DNA from: Clostridium sp.
GTDB lineage: Bacteria > Bacillota > Clostridia > Lachnospirales > Lachnospiraceae
NCBI GenBank assembly: GCA_016302185.1
Contig: JAEDOC010000053.1
Location: 1 to 12,598 of the forward strand
Direction: 5' to 3'
DNA length: 12,598 bases
Part shown: positions 1 to 6,571 of the stretch, in pieces
How the letters are laid out: every line of letters starts with the position of its first letter
Numbering within the stretch: the stretch's first letter is position 1
Program-made: the position numbers and the translations under genes
The notes under the pieces: model-generated
Told to the model about the DNA's origin: nothing
The model's database searches: none
What the model saw: only the letters and a program-made list of their open reading frames with translations

Positions 1-649
1 GAAGCAGCAGGTTAACCATCAGAACATCCAGCACCGCCACCAGAACAAATATCACCAGCTGCAGGAATCCTACTTTCTGAAGCACCTCCTCTGCCAGCAG
101 CATCATATTTTCCGTAGATACGGTCATCATTAAAACACCGGCCACCGCCTTTTCTGCCGAATTCCCGGTCATCGCGCTATCCGGCGTCTCCTTCTTATAG
201 ATGGGAAGCGTGATGGAATAATAATCCTTTTCCCGGTTCCGGCGACTGGAGGTCTCTCCGTTAAAAGCCTTCAGCACATCCTCCACCAACACAGTCTTTC
301 CCCGGCCCACATCAAAGGTATCCCGGATAATCCGAAAGCTTCCGTCGATCACCACAATCCGACCGTTGGAAAGATTGGCAGTCACATTCAGCTCCGCATC
401 CAGAGCCGGATTGGCCACATTATTGTTGGTATTGGTAATATAATCCGAGCTTTTCATCTTATTGGTCAGCATGACACACTTATTCTGTGCCTCCATCATC
501 GCCCGTTCAATCTGACTCTGACGGAAATAGCTGGCCATAAATTCCGCCTGAACTAACAGAGGAATCATCGTCATGATCAGAAAACAAATGACCAGAAGCA
601 CTTTCAGGCTGAAGGTACGATGCTCCAGCCAGGTTTTTAACCGTTTCAT
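1..649 (-). CDS. Membrane sensor protein, N-terminal part (probable sensor histidine kinase), runs off left edge
   Basis: Reading leftward from the ATG at 649 gives 216 codons without a stop to the window edge. An AGGAG lies 9 bases before the ATG. The protein starts with a basic stretch (MKRLKTWLEHRTFSLKV), then a membrane segment at about residues 14-35, an extracytoplasmic domain of about 155 residues, and a second membrane segment at about 193-215 where the window ends. This two-TM layout with a Cache/PAS-like outside domain is typical of sensor histidine kinases (HAMP, HisKA and ATPase domains would follow). The same layout also occurs in chemoreceptors and diguanylate cyclases, and the deciding C-terminal part is not in the window. 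It starts 15 bases after the degV stop, so it is probably the third gene of the ABC-degV operon. The reading frame is clear; the kinase call is inference. Confidence 0.6.
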   Translation of the reverse strand, partial: MKRLKTWLEHRTFSLKVLLVICFLIMTMIPLLVQAEFMASYFRQSQIERAMMEAQNKCVMLTNKMKSSDYITNTNNNVANPALDAELNVTANLSNGRIVVIDGSFRIIRDTFDVGRGKTVLVEDVLKAFNGETSSRRNREKDYYSITLPIYKKETPDSAMTGNSAEKAVAGVLMMTVSTENMMLLAEEVLQKVGFLQLVIFVLVAVLDVLMVNLLL

Positions 650-664
650 CCGGTGACACTCCTT

Positions 665-1528
665 TTAGCAATCCAGCTTCTTCGTGGCAGCGATCGCCAG
701 AGAACCGGGGCCGATATGGCAGGCGATGCTTAATGGAAGAGCATCTACATAGATCTCCGCCGCCGGAAAGTTGGCTGCCAGCTCTTCCTTTAACAGAAGC
801 GCCTCTTCCTCATTCTCCGTGTGAGCGATCTGCAGGCAGGAGCCGGAACCGTCCGTATCTCCCCACCGTGCGCTAAGATCCCGGGCAATCGCGGAAAGCA
901 TCATGGATTTTGCCTGCTTTAGTGTTCTTGCCTTGGCATAGGCATCCAGCTTTTCTCCCTGGATCGTAAGAACCGGCTTCAGACGAAGAAGTGTCCCCAG
1001 TGCCGCTGCCGCCGGAGTGATCCGCCCGCCCTTCTTTAAATATTTCAGGGTATCCACCATAATGTAAATCGTAGAATCCGGTCCGGTCTTTCGAAGCTGT
1101 TCAGCAATCTCTCCGCCGCTAAGTCCTCTGTCTGCCATCTTCTTCGCATCCAGAACTGCCTGTCGCTGCGTCACGGAAATCCGGTGATTATCCACCACAT
1201 GGACTCTGCCGTCATACTCCTCCGCCAGCATCAGTGCCGTCTGACAGGAACCGGAAAGGCCGCTGGACATAGGAATATGCACAATATCGTCATATTCTTC
1301 CAGAATACGGTCCCAAAGTCCCATCACCGACTCCGGAGACGGCTGAGATGTGGTGATATCCGCATCTCCTGTCATTCTCTCATAAAACTCTTTCCTGCTT
1401 AACGTAATATCTTCAAAATATTCTTTTCCATCAATCATAAACGGCATGGGAAGAACATAGATACCCAGTTCCTTTCCCTGTGCCTGTGTGATTCCGCTGT
1501 TGCTGTCTGTCACAACCGCTGTTCTCAT
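665..1528 (-). CDS. DegV family protein (fatty-acid-binding, EDD fold)
   Basis: A 287-residue protein, full length for the DegV family. DegV proteins bind a long-chain fatty acid; in Gram-positive bacteria relatives (FakB) present fatty acids to the kinase FakA for phosphorylation. Visible family motifs are TDSNSGI (residues 7-13) near the N-terminus, TSQPSP (60-65) and SSGLSGS (88-94) in the ligand-binding region, DTLKYLKKGGRI (159-170), LKPVL (183-187) and CHIGPGSLAI (270-279). It has no signal peptide or membrane segment, so it acts in the cytoplasm. The ATG overlaps the ABC transporter stop as ATGA, and an AGGAGG about 9 bases upstream lies inside the last codons of that gene, so translation is likely coupled. 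The family call is firm; FakB role versus another DegV role cannot be told here, since no fakA is in the window. Confidence 0.93.
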   Translation of the reverse strand: MRTAVVTDSNSGITQAQGKELGIYVLPMPFMIDGKEYFEDITLSRKEFYERMTGDADITTSQPSPESVMGLWDRILEEYDDIVHIPMSSGLSGSCQTALMLAEEYDGRVHVVDNHRISVTQRQAVLDAKKMADRGLSGGEIAEQLRKTGPDSTIYIMVDTLKYLKKGGRITPAAAALGTLLRLKPVLTIQGEKLDAYAKARTLKQAKSMMLSAIARDLSARWGDTDGSGSCLQIAHTENEEEALLLKEELAANFPAAEIYVDALPLSIACHIGPGSLAIAATKKLDC

Positions 1529-3324
1529 CTTTTCTTTCCTCCTGTCATCTCCGTATCTCCCGGCAGAACTCCGCCTTCAGAGTCTGCAGAAATCGTCAAA
1601 TGATAATAAATTCCCTGAAGCCTCATCAGCTCCTCATGATTTCCTTCTTCCACAATCCGGTTTCCGGATAATACCAGAATCCGATCCGCATTCCGGATGG
1701 TACTCAGGCGATGGGCAATGGTCAGTGTGGTCCTGCCGGCCGCCAGACGCTCCAACGAATGGGCTACCAGCTTCTCACTCTCATTATCCAGCGCAGAGGT
1801 TGCCTCATCCAGAACCAGAATCGGCGGATTCTTAAGGAAAACACGTGCAATACTGATCCGCTGCTTCTGTCCGCCGGACAGCTTGACGCCCCGCTCTCCC
1901 ACATAGGTATCGTAACCGTCCTTCAGTTCTTCGATAAATTCATCCGCTCCGGCCAGCTTCGCTGCTGCCGTCACTTCTTCCCGGGAGGCTCCCGGCTTTC
2001 CATACGCAATATTCTCATATACTGTTCCGGAGAACAGATATACCTCCTGCTGGACAATACCCACCTGACTCCGCAGGCTCTCCAGTGTAATCATCCGAAG
2101 CTCCCGTCCGTCAATACGGATACTTCCCTCTGTAGGGTCATAAAATCTGGGAATCAGATTGCACAGTGTGGTCTTGCCGCCGCCGGACGGTCCCACCAGC
2201 GCCACCCGTTCTCCCGGGCGGATGGTCAGGTTAATGTCTTCCAGCACCTTATTGTGATCATCCGGATACTCGAAGGAAACGTGATCAAAGACAATCTCTC
2301 CCTTTGCATCCGTCAGAGGCTCCGCGCCTTCTTCGTCAAAGATATCAATATCCGCATCCATAATATCGTAAAAGCGCTCAATTCCCGACAAACCCCTCTG
2401 GAATTGCTCCGCAAATTCAATAATCCGGCGGATGGTTGCCAGAAGCGTTGTCACATACATGGTATAAGCCACCAGATCTCCGGGGGTAATCAACCGTTTT
2501 ACCATGAACAAACCTCCGGCCAGAATCACCACGGTATACATCACCCCGTCAAACATCCGGACGGTGTCCTGAAACGCTGCCATATAAAAATACATATGCT
2601 TCTTGATATCCAGAAACTTCACATTATCCTTCTGGAATTTCTCGATCTCAATCTTTTCATTAGCAAAGGCCCGCACCACGCGGTTTCCCAGAAGGCTGTC
2701 CTCAATTCTGGCATTCAGCTCACCTACGTGATTTCGCTGTTCCCGGAAGGATGCCCGCATCCGCAGATTAAACCAGGTACAGGAAATTACCATTAGAGGA
2801 ATAAACAGGAAGATAATCAGCGTCAGCGGCAGGTTCACTCCCGCCAGAATCAGAAACGAAATCACTATCTTTAAAAACGCAATAAAAAACTCTTCCGGAC
2901 AGTGATGAGCAAACTCTGTCACATCGAATAAATCGCTGGTAATCCGGGACATCAGCTGCCCCACCTTGGTATTACTGAAATACCGATCGGAAAGCTTCTG
3001 TAAATGCGTAAAGGCGTCTTCTCTCATGTCCGTCTCAATCCGGGCACCCATGATATGGCCGGTATATGCCATATAGAAGCTGGCCAGTCCGTCTACAATC
3101 CGCAGGCCAAAATAGCACAATGCAATGGAAAGAACGGTCTGCACCGTAATACTGGCCAGATCCTTTGTTCCCTGATTCGTGATAAACCGCAGAATCAGCG
3201 GCAGAACAATCTCACACACGGTGGTCAGGGACGCGCAGAACAGATCAAACACCAACACCTTCCAGTATTTTTTATAGTAAGGCGCAAACCGCCTCAGCAG
3301 CTCGCCTGTCTTCATATGTTTCAT
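1525..3324 (-). CDS. ABC transporter, fused permease and ATPase (multidrug/lipid exporter type)
   Basis: A 599-residue half-transporter: an N-terminal membrane domain with six helices (about residues 22-300), then a nucleotide-binding domain (about 345-580). All ATPase motifs are present: Walker A GPSGGGKTT (378-386), Q-loop QQ (425-426), exporter-type X-loop TYVGERG (473-479), signature LSGGQ (482-486), Walker B ILVLDE (502-507), D-loop SALD (510-513) and switch histidine H538 in AHRLSTI. The canonical glutamate after Walker B is kept, so the site should hydrolyse ATP and the protein could work as a homodimer. Such exporters move lipids, drugs or peptides; the substrate cannot be read from sequence. 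The start chosen has a GAGGA 11 bases upstream; an alternative in-frame ATG sits three codons in. It is the first gene of a leftward operon with degV and a membrane sensor. The C-terminal tail after about 583 is extra and carries the degV ribosome binding site. Confidence 0.93.
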   Translation of the reverse strand: MKHMKTGELLRRFAPYYKKYWKVLVFDLFCASLTTVCEIVLPLILRFITNQGTKDLASITVQTVLSIALCYFGLRIVDGLASFYMAYTGHIMGARIETDMREDAFTHLQKLSDRYFSNTKVGQLMSRITSDLFDVTEFAHHCPEEFFIAFLKIVISFLILAGVNLPLTLIIFLFIPLMVISCTWFNLRMRASFREQRNHVGELNARIEDSLLGNRVVRAFANEKIEIEKFQKDNVKFLDIKKHMYFYMAAFQDTVRMFDGVMYTVVILAGGLFMVKRLITPGDLVAYTMYVTTLLATIRRIIEFAEQFQRGLSGIERFYDIMDADIDIFDEEGAEPLTDAKGEIVFDHVSFEYPDDHNKVLEDINLTIRPGERVALVGPSGGGKTTLCNLIPRFYDPTEGSIRIDGRELRMITLESLRSQVGIVQQEVYLFSGTVYENIAYGKPGASREEVTAAAKLAGADEFIEELKDGYDTYVGERGVKLSGGQKQRISIARVFLKNPPILVLDEATSALDNESEKLVAHSLERLAAGRTTLTIAHRLSTIRNADRILVLSGNRIVEEGNHEELMRLQGIYYHLTISADSEGGVLPGDTEMTGGKKR

Positions 3325-3371
3325 ACGTTATTTTATCCTCACTTCATACGCGATGCCCCTATTTTATCTTA

Positions 3372-3396
3372 TTTTCCTTTCAAATGGAAGTGAAAA
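3372..3396. repeat. Imperfect dyad between divergent genes
   Basis: TTTTC-CTTTC, loop AAAT, then GGAAG-T-GAAAA. The two arms pair over ten positions with one G.T wobble and one bulged T. It lies in the 159-base region between the leftward ABC operon and the rightward zinc-ribbon gene, upstream of both likely promoters. Its place would suit a regulator's operator site, but A/T-rich dyads also arise by chance. Confidence 0.35.
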
Positions 3397-3410
3397 AGCA
3401 AATTCTTTTA

Positions 3411-3439
3411 TAGACGGATTCCAAATTCTGCCTTATAAT
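3411..3439 (+). promoter_or_regulatory. Probable sigma-A promoter for the zinc-ribbon gene
   Basis: TAGACG (3411-3416, 4 of 6 matches to TTGACA), a 17-base spacer, then a perfect TATAAT (3434-3439). The start of transcription would be near 3446, leaving a leader of about 38 bases. An AGGAG at 3471-3475 sits 8 bases before the ATG at 3484. I did not find an equally convincing leftward promoter for the ABC operon: a minus-strand TAAAAT is present, but the TTGAAA before it is only 11 bases away. Confidence 0.6.
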
Positions 3440-3483
3440 AGACATAGTTTATTAAAAAAGTATAAAATCAAGGAGAAATTATC

Positions 3484-4638
3484 ATGCCATATTGTCCAAA
3501 ATGCGACATGGAGTTCGTCGACGGCATCACCACCTGCAGTGACTGCGGTGGCCCGTTGGTGGAATCTGAAGAAGCTTATAAGAAAGAAATGAAGAAAAAG
3601 ATGGAACGGGCCTATCAGAAGAGGATGGAAGAAGCCCGCCAGTATTACCAGGCTGACGAACTGATTCAGCGGGAAGTGCCGCTGGAAAAAGCCAGAGAAG
3701 GACGGATTTCGGATCCGGATGAGGTGGCCGTTCCCACCTTTACCCTGGATTACAGTGCTCCCGACCCGCAGCCGAAACGCAGGTCTGTTCCCACATGGGA
3801 GGAAGCCATAAAAAACACCTCTCCCCGCAGCTTTACTTCAGAGGAGATGAAAGAGCAGCGGGCCGCTGCCGCCGATCGGTATGCCCAGGCACTGCGTATG
3901 GCTGAAGCCCAGCGTCTTCTGGGGCATTACACCGGCGCTGCCCGCCGTCCGGCACAGGAACAACCGGCCACAGCTCCGTCTGCCTCCAACCGGGGAATGG
4001 CTCCCAATCCGGCACAGAATCCATCGCAGAAGCCGGAAGGAAGCGGACAGCCGGCAGCAGTTCAGCCCCGCATGACCACCGGAAGCGGAGTTTATGTTTC
4101 CAGCCGGCAGAAAGGGGAAGATCGCCGTTCTTCCAGCATGGCTTTCGCTCTGGTGGGCGGAATTATCACGCTCTTCTCTCTGGCTTGCTGGGTCGGCCTG
4201 TTCAGACTCCCGATGACCGGCACCTCCCTGTATTTCTTCCAGGGCATCCTGACTGTCATGGGACTCGGTTTCCTGTTTGTGGCGGTACGCTCCTTAAGTT
4301 CTGTCAAGGAACTGGCAAAGGAAGCGGAGGCAGAGGAACAGCGGACGAAAGAAATCATCCAGTGGTTCAAGGACAGCTGGACCGGCGACGATCTGGATAA
4401 GGCTCTCCTCTCCATGGAAAACGGCCTGGAGGTACAGGAGCTGCAGCTGCGACGCTATGCCCTCATCCAGTACCGCCTGATTACCGGTCAGAATCTGACC
4501 GATCAGCCTTATATTGACTACCTGGCTGACGAGATCTATGCTGCCCTCTATCCGGACGAGGAAGACTCCTATGAAGAGGAAGAAGACTCTTACGAAGACC
4601 CCGAAGAGGAGGACTATGAGGAAGGCGAAGAAGAATAA
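3484..4638 (+). CDS. Uncharacterised zinc-ribbon, two-TM protein with acidic tail
   Basis: A 384-residue protein that I do not recognise as a named family. In order: a zinc ribbon at the very N-terminus (C4-x2-C7 and C18-x2-C21, reading CPKC and CSDC); a charged helical stretch rich in K, E and R (about 28-60); a second helical stretch (about 118-148); a Pro/Ala/Gln-rich low-complexity linker (about 153-196); two membrane helices (about 219-240 and 248-270) separated by a short loop; a charged helical cytoplasmic region with WFKDSW; and a highly acidic tail (358-384, almost all E, D and Y). With no signal peptide, the zinc ribbon and the C-terminal region are probably both cytoplasmic. The start is fixed by AGGAG 8 bases upstream. 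It has its own promoter and ends 16 bases before the amt promoter. The zinc-ribbon plus TM plan recurs in uncharacterised clostridial proteins, but I cannot assign a function. Confidence 0.85.
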   Translation: MPYCPKCDMEFVDGITTCSDCGGPLVESEEAYKKEMKKKMERAYQKRMEEARQYYQADELIQREVPLEKAREGRISDPDEVAVPTFTLDYSAPDPQPKRRSVPTWEEAIKNTSPRSFTSEEMKEQRAAAADRYAQALRMAEAQRLLGHYTGAARRPAQEQPATAPSASNRGMAPNPAQNPSQKPEGSGQPAAVQPRMTTGSGVYVSSRQKGEDRRSSSMAFALVGGIITLFSLACWVGLFRLPMTGTSLYFFQGILTVMGLGFLFVAVRSLSSVKELAKEAEAEEQRTKEIIQWFKDSWTGDDLDKALLSMENGLEVQELQLRRYALIQYRLITGQNLTDQPYIDYLADEIYAALYPDEEDSYEEEEDSYEDPEEEDYEEGEEE

Positions 4639-4653
4639 TTTTTTAATTTCCTG

Positions 4654-4682
4654 TTGACAAACGGGACGTCCTGACTTATAAT
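4654..4682 (+). promoter_or_regulatory. Perfect consensus sigma-A promoter of the amt-PII gene
   Basis: TTGACA at 4654-4659 and TATAAT at 4677-4682 with exactly 17 bases between: an exact match to the housekeeping consensus. Transcription should start around 4689, giving a leader of about 100 bases before the ATG at 4788. A promoter this strong implies that control is exerted after initiation, which fits the terminator found in the leader. Confidence 0.88.
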
Positions 4683-4732
4683 TCACCCATCATCCGGATG
4701 AAGCGAATACAAAACTTGTACATAAAAAGTTC

Positions 4733-4773
4733 GAAAGCGCTGGTGCTTAAGCATCGGCGCTTTCTCTTTTTTT
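4733..4773 (+). terminator. Intrinsic terminator inside the amt leader (probable attenuator)
   Basis: The arms 4733-4746 and 4751-4764 pair over 14 positions (GAAAGCGC with GCGCTTTC, then an inner six pairs including two G.U wobbles) around the loop TTAA. The hairpin is followed by TCTTTTTTT at 4765-4773. This is a textbook Rho-independent terminator. It lies downstream of the consensus amt promoter and ends exactly where the ribosome binding site AGGAGG (4774-4779) begins. It can therefore stop only transcripts heading into amt, whether from this promoter or by read-through from the gene before. Confidence 0.85.
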
Positions 4774-4779
4774 AGGAGG
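4774..4779 (+). promoter_or_regulatory. Ribosome binding site that sets the amt start at 4788
   Basis: A full AGGAGG at 4774-4779 is 8 bases from the ATG at 4788. An in-frame GTG at 4779-4781 overlaps this site and so cannot be the start it serves. The site begins directly after the terminator's T-run. Confidence 0.85.
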
Positions 4780-4787
4780 TGCAGCTT

Positions 4788-6533
4788 ATGGAATTCTCTT
4801 CTGTCAACACAATTTGGGTCCTTCTCGGCGCGGCTTTGGTATTCTTCATGCAGGCCGGTTTCGCTATGGTGGAAACCGGTTTTACCCGGGCAAAAAACGC
4901 CGGCAACATCATCATGAAAAACCTGATGGACTTTGCCATCGGTACTCCGCTTTACTGGCTTCTCGGCTTTGGCATCATGTTCGGCGGCGCCGGTGCTTTC
5001 ATCGGTGGTTTTGACCCCATGGTTCTTGGGGATTACTCCTCCATTCTTCCGGAGGGCGTTCCCCTTCCCGCATTTTTAATTTTCCAGACCGTGTTCTGCG
5101 CAACGGCAGCCACCATCGTATCCGGCGCCATGGCAGAACGTACCAAATTTATCTCTTACTGTATCTACAGTGCAGTAATCAGTGCTTTTGTTTATCCCGT
5201 TTCCGGTCACTGGATCTGGGGCGGCGGCTGGCTGGCTGAGATGGGCTTTCATGATTTCGCCGGTTCCACCGCAGTTCATATGGCAGGCGGTGTTGCAGCA
5301 CTGATTGGCGCCAAGATTCTCGGTCCCCGTATCGGTAAGTACGATGAGAATGGAAAGCCCAATGCCATTCTTGGCCACAGCTTAACCTTAGGTGCCTTAG
5401 GAGTCTTCATTCTCTGGTTCTGCTGGTTCGGTTTCAACGGCTGTTCTACTGTTTCCATGACCGGTGATGATACCATCTATTCTGCAGGTAATATCTTCGT
5501 CACCACCAACCTGGCAGCAGCTACCGCAACCGTAGCCGTAATGATTATTACCTGGATCCGTTACAAGAAACCGGATGTTTCCATGACACTGAACGGTTCT
5601 CTGGCCGGTCTGGTTGCCATCACCGCAGGCTGTGATGTTGTCAATCCCTTCGGTGCTTTCTGTATTGGTTTAATCGCCGCGTTCCTCGTTGTCTTCGGCA
5701 TTGAATTTATCGATAAGGTATTAAAGATTGATGATCCGGTCGGCGCCATCGGTGTTCACGGCTTATGCGGCGCAGGCGGCACTCTCTTAACCGGCCTCTT
5801 CGCTGTCGACGGCGGCCTCTTCTACGGCGGAGGCATTCATTATTTCCTGATTCAGTGTGTCGGTGTCATCTCCGTCATTGCATGGGTCGGCGTTACCATG
5901 GTTATTACCTTTACGATTCTGAAGAATACCATCGGTCTTCGTGCCAGCGTGGAAGAAGAAACCAAGGGTCTGGATGTCACTGAGCATAATCTGGCCAGCT
6001 CCTACGCAGACTTCATGCCGGCTGTCTATACCGGTCTGGATTCTGAAACCGGTTCTGCTATGGCTCCCGCTCCTGTCTCTGTAGAAGCTGCCATTCCGGT
6101 AGAGCATTTCCCGACGGTTGCTCCGACAGCACCGGTCGCTTCGGAATCCGGCGCATCCGCTGAGAACTCTGATAAAGCAAAGATGACTAAAATCTGCGTT
6201 GTCTTCAATCCGTCCCGTCTGGTTCCGCTGAAGGATGCCTTAGTGGAAATCGGTGTGACCGGAATGACCATTACTCAGGTCATGGGCTGTGGAGTGAAAA
6301 AAGGAAGCTCCAGCTTCTATCGTGGTGTTCCTGTAAAGGAAGCAGCTCTTCTTCCGAAAGTGAAGCTGGAGGTTATTGTAACCAAGATTCCGGTTTCCGA
6401 TGTAGTTGATGCAGTAAAGAAGGTTCTTTATACCGGGCATCTGGGTGACGGAAAGATCTTCATCTATGATGTAGAAAATGTTATTAAAATCCGTACCGGT
6501 GAAGAAGGCTTTGATGCCCTTCAGGGAGATTAA
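4788..6533 (+). CDS. amt: Ammonium channel (Amt) fused to a C-terminal PII/GlnK-like domain
   Basis: A 581-residue fusion. Residues 1 to about 410 are an Amt channel of about 11 helices that conducts ammonium across the cytoplasmic membrane. Visible are MQAGFAMVETGF, the conserved aspartate D156, the twin pore histidines H164 (STAVHM) and H324 (IGVHGLCG), and the cytoplasmic tail GLDVTEHN known to contact GlnK. A Pro/Ala/Ser-rich linker (about 411-465) leads to a PII domain (about 466-578) with YRG (511-513), LPKVK, the nucleotide loop GDGK (553-556) and the C-loop RTGE (569-572). R512 matches the GlnK arginine that plugs the AmtB pore. No tyrosine follows YRG where E. coli has uridylylated Tyr51, and K504 replaces Gln39. 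Standalone amtB and glnK are usually neighbouring genes; here they are one protein. Both parts form trimers, so the fusion is stoichiometrically sensible. The leader suggests transcription attenuation. The fusion is clear; the altered sensing is inference. Confidence 0.95.
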   Translation: MEFSSVNTIWVLLGAALVFFMQAGFAMVETGFTRAKNAGNIIMKNLMDFAIGTPLYWLLGFGIMFGGAGAFIGGFDPMVLGDYSSILPEGVPLPAFLIFQTVFCATAATIVSGAMAERTKFISYCIYSAVISAFVYPVSGHWIWGGGWLAEMGFHDFAGSTAVHMAGGVAALIGAKILGPRIGKYDENGKPNAILGHSLTLGALGVFILWFCWFGFNGCSTVSMTGDDTIYSAGNIFVTTNLAAATATVAVMIITWIRYKKPDVSMTLNGSLAGLVAITAGCDVVNPFGAFCIGLIAAFLVVFGIEFIDKVLKIDDPVGAIGVHGLCGAGGTLLTGLFAVDGGLFYGGGIHYFLIQCVGVISVIAWVGVTMVITFTILKNTIGLRASVEEETKGLDVTEHNLASSYADFMPAVYTGLDSETGSAMAPAPVSVEAAIPVEHFPTVAPTAPVASESGASAENSDKAKMTKICVVFNPSRLVPLKDALVEIGVTGMTITQVMGCGVKKGSSSFYRGVPVKEAALLPKVKLEVIVTKIPVSDVVDAVKKVLYTGHLGDGKIFIYDVENVIKIRTGEEGFDALQGD

Positions 6534-6547
6534 TCCTCTGCAGAGGA
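6534..6547. repeat. Perfect 14-base palindrome at the convergent junction
   Basis: TCCTCTGCAGAGGA directly follows the amt stop codon. In RNA it can form a five-pair hairpin with the loop TGCA. The 38-base gap to the convergent transporter gene holds little else apart from an A7 run (T7 in the leftward direction). Neither strand has the T-run right after the hairpin that a standard terminator needs, so a role in ending transcription or protecting the 3' end is possible but unproven. Confidence 0.35.
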
Positions 6548-6571
6548 ACAGTCTCTTCCAAAAAAATGATC

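Noticed and set aside
1711..2796. 361-codon plus-strand open frame opposite the ABC transporter
   Set aside because: It lies wholly antisense to a full-length ABC exporter with every motif intact; its translation is rich in His, Cys, Gln and Arg with no recognisable domain, as expected from a mirror frame. No ribosome site serves it.
4683..4773. A clean ANTAR dual-hairpin element in the amt leader
   Set aside because: Only one six-base-loop hairpin can be drawn, its loop starts with G instead of A, and no matching upstream hairpin is present; kept only as a weak possibility.
4779..4787. GTG at 4779 as the amt start (three extra codons)
   Set aside because: It overlaps the AGGAGG itself; the ATG at 4788 has ideal spacing and starts a normal Amt N-terminus.
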